Source: Fragilaria crotonensis
Taxonomy: Eukaryota > Bacillariophyta > Fragilariophyceae > Fragilariales > Fragilariaceae
Length of the DNA: 27,362 bases
Reading direction: 5' to 3'
NCBI GenBank assembly: GCA_022925895.1
Contig: JAKSYS010000755.1
Coordinates: 1-27,362 of the forward strand
The notes below the pieces were generated by a model, which saw only the letters and a program-made list of their open reading frames with translations, was not told where the DNA came from and did no database searches. The position numbers were made by a program, and so were the translations under genes. Positions within the stretch are counted from its first letter, which is position 1, and each line of letters starts with the position of its first letter. This document shows, one piece after another, positions 1-8,778 of the stretch.

Positions 1-1
1 T

Positions 2-625
2 CCTCGAATTTGTGTCACAACAAGTCGCGATCCCTCCTCTCGACTCAAACAATTTGCCAAGGAACTGAAATTGCTGGTCCCCAACGCAACTCGCATCAAT
101 CGCGGTAATTCTCGTACGGACGATGTTTTGCAAACATGTCAACAGTCGGGCTTCACCGATTTGATTGTTGTGCAGGAGACACGAGGAGAACCTGATGGAC
201 TTGTCATTTGCCATTTGCCACTTGGACCGACGGCATTCTTTACCATTACGAATACTGTCATGCGTCACGATTTGCCGAATCAAGCGGCACCCATGAGTGA
301 AGCGTATCCACAATTGGTATTGGAGGGATTCCAAAATACAGATTTGGGAAAACGAGTGGCGACGATTTTTAAATGTCTCTTTCCGATCCCCATGCCGGAT
401 TCGAGACGAGTGGTGTCGTTGATCAATCAGAATGATTTTCTATCGTTTCGGCATTACATGTATACCAAGACGAAGAAAGATGAAGTGCAGTTGCATGAAG
501 TGGGTCCGAGGTTTGAACTAAGACTATACCAAATTCGACTGGGAACACTCAGTCAGAAGGAAGCCGAGAATGAATATGTGCTGCGACCGTATCAGAACAC
601 ATCGCACAAGAGGAATGTTCTTTAA
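2..625 (+). CDS. IMP4: U3 snoRNP protein IMP4, Brix domain (5' truncated by window edge)
   Basis: IMP4 is a component of the U3 snoRNP / small-subunit processome that helps process the 18S rRNA precursor in the nucleolus. The open frame runs from base 2 without a start codon to TAA at 623-625, giving about 207 residues. It opens inside the conserved Imp4 stretch (CVTTSRDPSSRLKQFAKEL), followed by LVPNATRINRG, then the Brix core RGEPDGLVICHLPLGPTAFF, SEAYPQL, LGKRV and FPIPMPDSRRVV, and the terminal VGPRFELRLYQIRLGTL with a short basic tail. That order and tail match the C-terminal two thirds of IMP4. TTG at 71 lies within the conserved sequence and is not a start; the true 5' end lies upstream of the window. 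No intron is visible in this part. Identity is from remembered family signatures and is strong. Confidence 0.93.
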   Translation, partial: PRICVTTSRDPSSRLKQFAKELKLLVPNATRINRGNSRTDDVLQTCQQSGFTDLIVVQETRGEPDGLVICHLPLGPTAFFTITNTVMRHDLPNQAAPMSEAYPQLVLEGFQNTDLGKRVATIFKCLFPIPMPDSRRVVSLINQNDFLSFRHYMYTKTKKDEVQLHEVGPRFELRLYQIRLGTLSQKEAENEYVLRPYQNTSHKRNVL

Positions 626-1873
626 CGTAATGCGATGCGACAACTACTACATGTTCTACCATTATCATGCTCTCTATACTTGTGCATGGTACAGTAGTGA
701 AACCATTGCCGCCACTAGTAGACTGTCGCACATGTACACATTTAGCATAGAGTACATCGAACAAAACTATACGAGTTCTTTGCTCATGAATTCGTGTCAT
801 CGTTTGGCCTCTTGTAAACTGAAACAGGAAGGGGTAGCAAACAGTGACTAACACAACATTACCATCCTCATAGTTGGAGATGGCCAATCACTTTGTTTCT
901 GTAGTACTGGACTCGAGAAAGAGGAAGCACGGGAAAGGCTAACCTAAAAGTAAAGGAGACATACGCATGGCATTCAATTGTCGTTGCCCAAGTCGATACA
1001 CGAACACTGAGCGGTCATCCATGTCATGGACGAGCACGAGAGGAGTGGGTTGTTCAGGATTTGATACAAATGCACTTAGAATTGCAATTGCAATATTGAT
1101 AGCATAATCAGTGTATCACACACGTGTTGATCAACACAACAAGGGCGCAACTGAAACTGCATTCAGTGGCACACTTTCATTACTATGTATAGTCGTTCGC
1201 TTGCATACTGCAAAGTAAACCATGTCTTCATTATTGCTTGCGTACGAGACGTCCACATTCCGCAGTGCAACTGCATCGCACTTCGAAGTTGTGACCCATA
1301 CTCTGCTTACTTGGCAGTTTGTGCAGTGTGCTCAGGTTATACTGTGTTAGCAGTCCACGCATGTACGCTCGCGTCCACGTCGGTCACAGTGCAGTCCCAC
1401 AACATTGATCACGTTTGTTCGTGGAGGATGCAGGATGCAGGTCATTCGGTCGGGTGAATCACGTCGCCGATCAAGCTGCAGTTGCATGACGGATGATTTC
1501 ACAACCAGAACCACATTCGTGAGTGAATTAATTCAATCACGGTTCTAATAATTTCTCATCCACATTAAATCTTGATAGTAGATAAATCAGCGACAGAATT
1601 TTTAAAATCACAAAGTTTGCCGTTGAGTGAACTAAATTGTATTTTGCCACATCTTGCCACTTGCGAGCCATTCAATTCCGAATCTTCCAAACTTTGAAGG
1701 ACTGGTCGTATGACATGTAGGCTGTATACTACCACAGGGAGTGCTGAGAACAAGGAAATCTTGAAATCCTGTGTAGGTTAAAATGAGGCTCATAATAATC
1801 GATAATTTGCAATTCGCGATTGTCAATAACTTAACTCGAACACCAACGCACTTCACACCACAAAGATAATAAT
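626..1873. other. Intergenic region between IMP4 and argininosuccinate synthase
   Basis: No convincing gene. Short open frames on both strands (for example 1185-1457 plus) have no recognisable domain and unbiased composition. The interval presumably holds the IMP4 3' UTR and the promoter of the downstream gene; I cannot identify individual elements. Confidence 0.6.
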
Positions 1874-3133
1874 ATGTCTGACACCACCAAGCCAAAGGTC
1901 ATTCTCGCATACTCTGGAGGTCTCGATACCAGTGTTATTCTGAAGTGGTTGTGCGAGAAGGGCTTTGATGTCATCGCCTTTTGCGCCAATGTTGGACAAC
2001 ACGAAGAAGATTTCAGTGCTGTCAAGGCCAAGGCTCTCAACGCAGGAGCTTCCAAATGCATTGTCACCGACTTGCGTAAGGAGTTCGTCACTGACTATGT
2101 TTTTGAGGCCATCAAATGCAATGCGATTTACGAATCTCGTTACCTCTTGGGAACTTCCATTGCTCGCCCTTGCATTGCCAAGGAAATGATCCGCATCGCC
2201 ACCGAAGAAGGAGCACAATTCGTTTCGCACGGAGCTACCGGAAAGGGAAATGACCAAGTCCGTTTCGAAATGTGCGCACAAGCCTTGAGCCCCAAGATCC
2301 AGTGCATCGCTCCATGGCGCGATGCCGAATTCATCGAATCCTTCAAGGGCCGCTCAGACTTGCTCGCATACTGCACCAAGCACGGAATCCCCGTCGACGC
2401 CAAGCCAAAGGCAAATTACAGTATCGACGAGAATCTTTTCCACACTTCCTTCGAGTCGGGAATGCTCGAAGACGCCAACTGCGGCCCAGACGACAGCATG
2501 TTCAAAATGACCGTCTCCCCCAAGGACGCACCTGACACTCCCGAAATCATCACCCTGGAGTTCCTCAAGGGCATCCCCGTCAAAGTCACCAACGGCGACA
2601 CCGTCATTGAAGACCCCCTCGAACTCTTCCTCTACTGCAACGCCATTGCCGGCAAGCACGGCATTGGCCGCATCGACATTGTCGAAAATCGTTTCGTAGG
2701 AATCAAGTCCCGCGGTGTCTATGAGACTCCAGGCGGCACCATCCTCCGCGCGGCGCACTTGGACTTGGAGGGCATTTGCATGGACCGAGAAGTCAAGCGC
2801 ATCACCGAGGGACTCGCCAACGAATTCGCCAGACTCTGCTACAACGGATTCTGGTTCGCACCTGAAATGGAACTCGTCCGCCATTCGTTGGACTTTTCGC
2901 AACGAGATGTGGAGGGAACCGTGCGATTGGAACTCTACAAGGGAAATTGCATTGTGCAGGGACGTTTCTCCAACAAGTCTCTTTACAACGCCGATTTGGC
3001 ATCCATGGACCAAGAGGGAGGTGGAGATGCATTTGATTACAATCCAGCCGATGCTAATGGCTTCATCAAGATTAACTCGGTCCGTCTCAAGACCTACGCA
3101 GCACTCCGTGCCAAGGATACCCCGGCCAACTAA
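1874..3133 (+). CDS. Argininosuccinate synthase
   Basis: Catalyses ATP-dependent condensation of citrulline with aspartate to argininosuccinate (EC 6.3.4.5), a step of arginine synthesis and of the urea cycle that diatoms possess. The 419-residue intact frame is the usual length. The ATP pyrophosphatase P-loop SGGLDTS is at residues 14-20. Further family blocks follow: YLLGTSIARPCIAKEM, SHGATGKGNDQVRFE, the substrate-binding centre around NYSIDENLFHTSFESG, GRIDIVENRFVGIKSRGVYETPGG, and a C-terminal GRFSNKSLYNADLASM. The N terminus begins right at the P-loop strand with no targeting extension, so a cytosolic enzyme is inferred. ATG at 1874 is the first Met and gives the family's normal N terminus. 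There is no intron. Many codons end in C, especially in the middle of the gene, which may reflect high expression. Confidence 0.97.
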   Translation: MSDTTKPKVILAYSGGLDTSVILKWLCEKGFDVIAFCANVGQHEEDFSAVKAKALNAGASKCIVTDLRKEFVTDYVFEAIKCNAIYESRYLLGTSIARPCIAKEMIRIATEEGAQFVSHGATGKGNDQVRFEMCAQALSPKIQCIAPWRDAEFIESFKGRSDLLAYCTKHGIPVDAKPKANYSIDENLFHTSFESGMLEDANCGPDDSMFKMTVSPKDAPDTPEIITLEFLKGIPVKVTNGDTVIEDPLELFLYCNAIAGKHGIGRIDIVENRFVGIKSRGVYETPGGTILRAAHLDLEGICMDREVKRITEGLANEFARLCYNGFWFAPEMELVRHSLDFSQRDVEGTVRLELYKGNCIVQGRFSNKSLYNADLASMDQEGGGDAFDYNPADANGFIKINSVRLKTYAALRAKDTPAN

Positions 3134-3675
3134 GCATCATGTGATAGAGCACTTGGCTTCGACTTTATTAGATCCATATAGAAAATCATGTATTCTATGC
3201 GTTCACGTTTGATTTGTGTTAATGCTTCTTTACAGCATCAAATCTAGAGCTTTCCGCGTGATGCAATCGTATCACCATTCAAGGTGGCAGCTGTCTTCGT
3301 CAGCCACAGACGTTGGAACTTGTGGATCGTTTTGCTTTGGGCCACATGGACAAAGAAACCGCAGCTTGTCGCTTGCCATCTCTTTGCTCTCCAGCAACAG
3401 CCATCCTAGGCTCTGGACAATCACCAAACTCCACTGTTTTTTTTGTTAATTCTGTCTAATGTGAAGTAACCTTCTGATCATTGTCACCCAACAAGGATTT
3501 CATAGGAGCAATTCACATGTTTGCTGCACTTGTATAGCCTATACATGTTGCTTTCACCCCGGCAAACTATTTGTCTGTTGCACGTGATATTCTCGAACAT
3601 ATCCACCATTGGAGCAACATTGTTTTGTCAAGGTTAGCAAACACGCGAGCCTTCCGATCTTCAACAGATGTTCCA
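3134..3675. other. Gene-poor interval downstream of argininosuccinate synthase
   Basis: Probable 3' UTR followed by AT-leaning sequence. Open frames at 3216-3449 and 3571-3822 (plus) show no recognisable domain. Nothing else is supported here. Confidence 0.5.
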
Positions 3676-4511
3676 TTACAGTATCTTCTTGGTGCTGAGT
3701 CTCCTTGGTTGACAAATCCTGACCAACAGTACTTGTTCTTGACCATTGCTTCGAGTGTTGTTAGCATGTTGTTTGATGGCAGCGGCATCACATGTTTGCT
3801 TGGCTTCCACAGTTCCTACTAGTTTGACACCACATTTACCCACATTCATTGTTCCTTTAAGAAGTGGGAAACAACTGTGAATCAGCTTGCTTGGAAAATG
3901 TTCCTCTTCTTGTCACTAGCCATTGACAAATCGTATGTTGACAGCAAGTTCCTCAGATGTGAAACCTTGTCTTGCTTGGTTGTAGATATTGGCATGGCAA
4001 TCTTCGTTTGAAAGAAGGTTTGAAGTTACACTGACATAAAAAGTCCACAATCAATCACATTAGTAGTCTGTTTAGGGCATCTCAAGAGCAGCAGTAGCTT
4101 GCATGGACAACAATATAAGGATGAAGCAAGTTCGTCGTGTAGAGGTTCAGCACCAAAGGGAACATTTGCAATAAGCTCCCTGATTGCACACTAGCTCATA
4201 CAGCCAGAATGTCAAAGAATGAATGGTAGCACCAGTGCACCTTCTCATAAAACAAAGGACAGCTTCCTGAACAAATACATGGTTGCCTTCAATGACTGAA
4301 ATGATGAATTGTCTGGACCTATTTCAGTAAAATGACTCCAAGAATGTTGTGCGAAGCCTTGCTCTGAATCTGACTGGAATGGAGATCCTTATTTTTGAGC
4401 ATTGTTTGTGTGGCCTTGGTGTGGTGCCGCTTTAGCTGGCTGCTTGTCGGATGCGGAAGTCCAGGTGACATGCGCTAAGCCAGCACTCCGTATCACAATG
4501 TGCTGTGACAT
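3676..4511 (-). pseudogene. Decayed Ulp1/C48-like cysteine protease relic, possibly transposon-borne
   Basis: No intact gene exists here, but the minus strand carries remnants resembling the catalytic half of a Ulp1 (SUMO-protease, C48) domain. At 4232-4240 it reads Val-His-Trp in KVHWCYHSFFDILAV. At 4044-4052 it reads Asp-Cys-Gly in QTTNVIDCGLF, the typical Ulp1 nucleophile box. The His and Cys codons are about 63 codons apart, close to the family's usual spacing. After the Cys box the frame shifts within a T run and continues as NLLSNEDCHANIYNQARQG, then TAG TGA, then about 80 more open codons to 3676. Upstream, 4511-4400 and 4396-4247 are also open, separated by TAA. At least two frameshifts and several stops show decay. 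Such domains occur in eukaryotic DNA transposons, so a transposon origin is inferred. No acidic triad residue can be assigned with confidence, and a chance match is possible. Confidence 0.38.
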
Positions 4512-6595
4512 TTACCACCATGTCCTCGCTGACAGCACAATCCCAAATTTTGGGTCTCCTGGAGAGTATCATTGCTCCATCTTCTTGCTTGACAAAGCAC
4601 AAATCTTGGGCATGATAGCACAGTTGGTGAGGAGGAGGAGTGTTGATATCAGAAAACAAAGAGCATGCAACAATGCACAGATGTGTGGAAGTTGGCATCA
4701 GACACTCACTTGCTCATTGTGTGCGCCACAAGTTGTGAATTTTGAAGTTTCATGTGGAACCAGGTAAAATTTTGGATCTTTCATCAGCACAATATTGCAG
4801 TCAAGACAAACATCAAAAATTCATCAAGAAACAAGTGCCCATATAGGTTGAATACCATCCTCCACAAGCATTTCTCAAAAGCGTAAATAAGATTGCATTG
4901 CTATAATCAACGGCATTGATGAAGAAATGATGAAGGAAAAAACATTGCCAGATCCTGCAATTTTTGCAATTCTGTCTGAGGTCTACACTAGAGTGAAGGG
5001 CAGCATCAGAAGCACGTAGGCAGGCCAAAATTAACATGCGTTGTGATTGCAAGATATGATGAATGAAAGGGTGATATTGCAAGTCTGCTGTGGAATAGAT
5101 GAAGTGTGTTTTTGTAGTAATTAACATGAAAGTGTTAAGTAGCAAAAATGTTTTCTGTAAACAACAGGATGCTTTGAAACGTTATAGTGAAAATAGCTAC
5201 TCCAATACAGCAGTGGTGTTGATGTGGTCCGACTTGATGTACGAGGAGCTCATTTGAAAAACCTTCTTTGCGTGAAATTAAAAATCCTCTTCTGGCGCCC
5301 ACATACTACACATATGGCTGGGTGCAAAAACAGGATCTTGGGTAGCCTTCTTGTAGAGCTAGTAGTATGCTATTGTTTAATCCTTTCCTCACTCTGATGC
5401 CTCCATCATGTCAAACGTAGTGCTTGATTGTGGTTGATTTTAAGCAACAATTATCTCTTCAACAAGACAACCTCCCAAGTGGCCTAAGGTCTCAAATTGA
5501 CCATGTCACATTAAGCATGATGTGCAGTATCAAAATCTTCCCACGTGGGAAACACACTCCAGCATCTTCTTTATCTTGAATTGTCAATGCACTATCTTCA
5601 AAGAACCGTTGATTCATGAAAGATGGTTGTCAGCAGCACAGCTTTGTTCCAACGTGCATAGTATAAATGCAGCATTGTTGCAGATGATATTCAGTTCTTG
5701 ACCATGATGCGAGTAGTCAACACGATGTTACATCTCATCAGTACGGAGCCCAGCCACTGCATGCGGTTGACACAGGGCATCAAGTTGATCAACAAACACA
5801 ACATGAATGTTCAAAGCACGGTCCGGTTGCAGTTGAGAAGCGTGTTGGCAACTTGTTCAAATTCACCGCTGTGCATTTGACTTTGGCTATAGAGCGTTTT
5901 TTCTATTCCAACAGCATTAAAACACCAGTTATCTTCGTTAAAACACCTGTTTTCTACGTAGAAAACAGGTCTTGCAAAGAAAAAAGGTGGGAATACAAAT
6001 TTCCCATTCTTTTAACTTGCAGCAACAAGCCATAAAAGTATGTTTTTAAAATAATAGACCAAAAACCCTCTCCGCCGAAAAACAGCCCTTGCCTAATACT
6101 AGCTAGTAGAGGGCCTGCTATCATTCGCCTGTATTCACATGTTTGTCACCTACGAGGTCGTTTGCGACTCTAAATAGCTCGACTCTGTGAAATTGACTCA
6201 ATTATCAGACTACGTGGTATTCTGGAGGTGATACTGCGACTCGCAGTATTTGGTTCGTTAAATTGCTGAGTCGCATAGTAGTCAGTACATAAGTAGCTTT
6301 CAGTCAAACAGTTAGGAAAAAAAAGTGCCCTTATATTAGAGTATGTCGGAACTCTGATGGCGTGTATGCTATTAAACATTTTGTCCGCACATGCGATCGA
6401 TGAAAAAGCCGAAAACATGAAGTTTTACATGTGAATCGAAACTCGAAACTCAACCGTCTTCCCATTGGTCTTAATTTGAACGGGTTCCTGAATTTGTCAG
6501 GTGCGCACTATCTCTCATCCTAACTCGCTCTCTCCTTTCACTTCATTAAGCGGCCATTTTAGTTCATCAATTCTCTGGAGGGTTTGTTTGAGAGC
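4512..6595. other. Gene-poor, AT-rich interval
   Basis: About 2.1 kb without a gene I can support. A 110-codon minus-strand frame (4813-5145) and short frames at 5698-6035 lack recognisable domains; the former may belong to the same decayed element as the Ulp1-like relic. The part nearest 6595 must contain the promoter and 5' UTR of the glycosyltransferase. The only distinct structure is the palindrome listed at 5945-5970. Confidence 0.5.
5945..5970. repeat. 26-bp perfect palindrome
   Basis: The 13-base half ACCTGTTTTCTAC is followed directly by its exact reverse complement, with no spacer. Just upstream (about 5916-5955) the motif TTAAAACACC[A/T]GTT occurs twice. It could be a cruciform-forming site, a dimeric protein site or part of a degraded mobile-element end. 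No function can be assigned. Confidence 0.85.
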
Positions 6596-7879
6596 ATGAT
6601 ATATGAGAGCATGATGTATCAAGCGAAGTGCATTTCTAGTTTGAGGAGGCTCCTGGCGCTGTTGGTGCTATTTCTTGTTCTCGTTTTCAGGTCATTCTCC
6701 TTGAAATTCCAATTGATATCTGTTTCTAATGTGATGGATGGGCGTTCGACCAGTGTATCATTGACGACCGCTGGTAAAGACTTCAATGAATCAACGCCTA
6801 CCACCGCTTTCCTTAGTAACTTTCAAGATCTCAATGATTACCAAAAGGCGCCACAGGAGACTGTTACATCAACCAACTTCGACGGAGTACAACCAGATGT
6901 GTGGGCGTGGTGTGTGCTAACCAAAGACAATGGCCTGTTCCACCACTTTCCTCATGCTGCTGAGAAATTGCTTCCGTGCTGGAGCTGGTTTCAAAGAATA
7001 CGAAGTAACTATACTTCAACGCAATGTGGATTCTACCTGGTAGGGGACCTCCCACTGGCTCCCGGTGGATGGCCGAGCAAACTCATTGAGCATATGGGGT
7101 GCAGCGTTACTAGAAGTCAACCATCAACCACGGAAAACAGCGCTCCTGCTCTGCTATATTACCTGAAAAAGAATACACGGAGACGGTTTGAATGGTTCCA
7201 AAGACCAGAAGATGCTAACGCTCTTCGTACACAAGTACTAAAGTCGATGAACTACCCCGATAATGACCCCAGTAGTCGGAAGATCCGCATCACAATCATT
7301 GACAGGAACACGACAGTAGAGAACCGTCGAAAGCGGAATTCCCGACGAATTCTAAACGTTGTTAACATTTCGAAAGCTCTCAAGGAAACATTCCCATTTG
7401 CAGACGTAACTACGGCATTTATGGAAGGCATGGAACCAGAGGAGCAGTTTGCGTTCTGGAGCCAGCAAGACATTATCGTGATTGCCCATGGTGCTGCGAT
7501 CACGAATGCCTTCTTTATGCCTCCCGCCAAGACATCAGCTTTGGTTGAGTTGTTTCCGCTTCATTTCTATTTTACAGAGTTTTACTCCACTCTTCTCAAT
7601 TCCTCTGGCATTCGAGGCTACGGCTACTACAATAATGTGACGGATATAAAAGCCGACTTTGCCGCGCACAGAGAGACCCACGCAATGGAAGCGTATTATC
7701 GGGATCAAAATCTGAATCCCCCCGTTGAAGCGGTTGTGGACCTGGTGCGGAAGGCTTTGTTGGAGGGCGGAAAGACCACGAGGAGAAAGCAAGACCCAAA
7801 AAGACACTTCCGATCGAGAATGGCCAGACAAAGAAGTGTCCGAGGCATTGCAGAATCTCGATCGTCCAGAATTTCTTAA
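6596..7879 (+). CDS. Putative GT61-family (DUF563) glycosyltransferase, type II membrane protein
   Basis: Likely a secretory-pathway glycosyltransferase of the GT61 group, which includes plant xylosyl/arabinosyltransferases and EOGT-like enzymes; the sugar and acceptor cannot be read from sequence. The 427-residue product has a short N-terminal tail, one hydrophobic segment at about residues 19-31 (LLALLVLFLVLVF) bounded by basic residues, a Ser/Thr-rich stem, then a luminal domain. The best family signal is the C-terminal block DIIVIAHGAAITNAFFMPP followed by ALVELFP (HGA at about 298-300), preceded by a strand-helix region with RRILNVVNISKALKETFP. Several Asn-X-Ser/Thr sites fit a luminal location. 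The tail after about 385 is basic and low in similarity. The frame is open from 6563; ATG at 6596 is the first Met, with ATGs at 6611 and 6614 as alternatives. No intron is seen. Confidence 0.72.
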   Translation: MIYESMMYQAKCISSLRRLLALLVLFLVLVFRSFSLKFQLISVSNVMDGRSTSVSLTTAGKDFNESTPTTAFLSNFQDLNDYQKAPQETVTSTNFDGVQPDVWAWCVLTKDNGLFHHFPHAAEKLLPCWSWFQRIRSNYTSTQCGFYLVGDLPLAPGGWPSKLIEHMGCSVTRSQPSTTENSAPALLYYLKKNTRRRFEWFQRPEDANALRTQVLKSMNYPDNDPSSRKIRITIIDRNTTVENRRKRNSRRILNVVNISKALKETFPFADVTTAFMEGMEPEEQFAFWSQQDIIVIAHGAAITNAFFMPPAKTSALVELFPLHFYFTEFYSTLLNSSGIRGYGYYNNVTDIKADFAAHRETHAMEAYYRDQNLNPPVEAVVDLVRKALLEGGKTTRRKQDPKRHFRSRMARQRSVRGIAESRSSRIS

Positions 7880-8493
7880 TTACGGGTCCGCCGCACATTG
7901 TTGCTAACGGGTCGCCAAGATAGGATCTTCGAGTTGCGCCGATGAGGACTCGTGTTGGATTAAATAGTTTTGGAAACGAGGGGCTTACCGTCAGTAGGGT
8001 ATACGCTCACTGACACCAAGACTACTGGTAGCCTCCTGGTGTGCACTGTAGCAAGACGAACACGCCCAGATGAGTAATCACACACCCCCGCGTCGAGATG
8101 CCGTTGGAGTTGATGGGAGATCTAACAAGTCCTGCCCAACGCTCCAGCTCGCTACACGACGGGGATCGTCCGGAACACCGTAAAATCTACAACATTTTTG
8201 CAAAATTAACGTAATCGAAACGTCGCATTTCATCGCCCTTGCTCTGTTATGCTGATGAACGGAAAAGAGGACAATTGACATGGGTGATGACTTCAATCAG
8301 TTCTTTAGGTTCCAGGATTCAATCGTGTCACCAATAATGTTCGGGCTTGTATTGGCAACTCTGCATGCCCCGACTGACTTGATAATCGACAGAAGTTCCA
8401 GTGTCATATCTGTCCATAGGAGGTTACCCAGTAAATGAGGCGATTGCAGGTATGATATGTCAGAGAGACAGACTGAAGCTGGACGCCACCTAT
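7880..8493. other. Intergenic region
   Basis: About 0.6 kb between the convergent glycosyltransferase and G6PDH-6PGDH genes. The longest frame (8078-8296 minus, 72 codons) has no recognisable domain. I see no RNA gene. Confidence 0.55.
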
Positions 8494-8778
8494 ACGTCGA
8501 CGTGCGAATTAGGATTCAGGTTGAATTAGTCGCGAGACTGTTGCCATTCCCCTGGCTGGAGTAGACGACGACCTCCAACACGTACTTTGGCATAGAAGGG
8601 TATCATAATGACTAGTAAATGTATTGTTCGTTTGATTACGTCGACGTGCGAATCAGGATTTCTGGTTGAATGAGTCGCGGAGACAGTTGCCATTCCCCTG
8701 GCTGGACTAGACAACAACCTCCAACACTTGGTATCGAGGGCTATCGTTATCACTAGTAAATGCATTGCTCGTTTGATT
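8494..8778. repeat. Near-tandem duplication, 144-bp period, two copies
   Basis: Copy 1 (8494-8637) and copy 2 (8638-8778) both begin ACGTCGACGTGCGAAT and share TTGCCATTCCCCTGGCTGGA, the segment GACCTCCAACAC (AACCTCCAACAC in copy 2), and ACTAGTAAATG with GTTTGATT at the end. They differ by scattered substitutions and small indels. Copy 2 ends exactly at the stop codon of the minus-strand G6PDH-6PGDH gene (8778-8780), so the array lies in its 3' UTR or immediate downstream region. Confidence 0.88.

Noticed and set aside
1185..1457. 90-codon open frame upstream of argininosuccinate synthase
   Set aside because: No domain, no conserved composition, and many Cys/Val codons as expected of non-coding sequence.
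3567..3791. Copia- or piggyBac-type transposase fragments on the minus strand
   Set aside because: Tried by eye for reverse transcriptase, integrase and piggyBac signatures; only weak chance resemblances were found.
4402..4767. 121-codon plus-strand frame in the gene-poor block
   Set aside because: Cys-rich translation with no recognisable domain, and it overlaps the minus-strand relic with better family signals.
8494..8778. CRISPR-like repeat array
   Set aside because: Two contiguous 144-bp copies without spacers in eukaryotic DNA are a tandem duplication.
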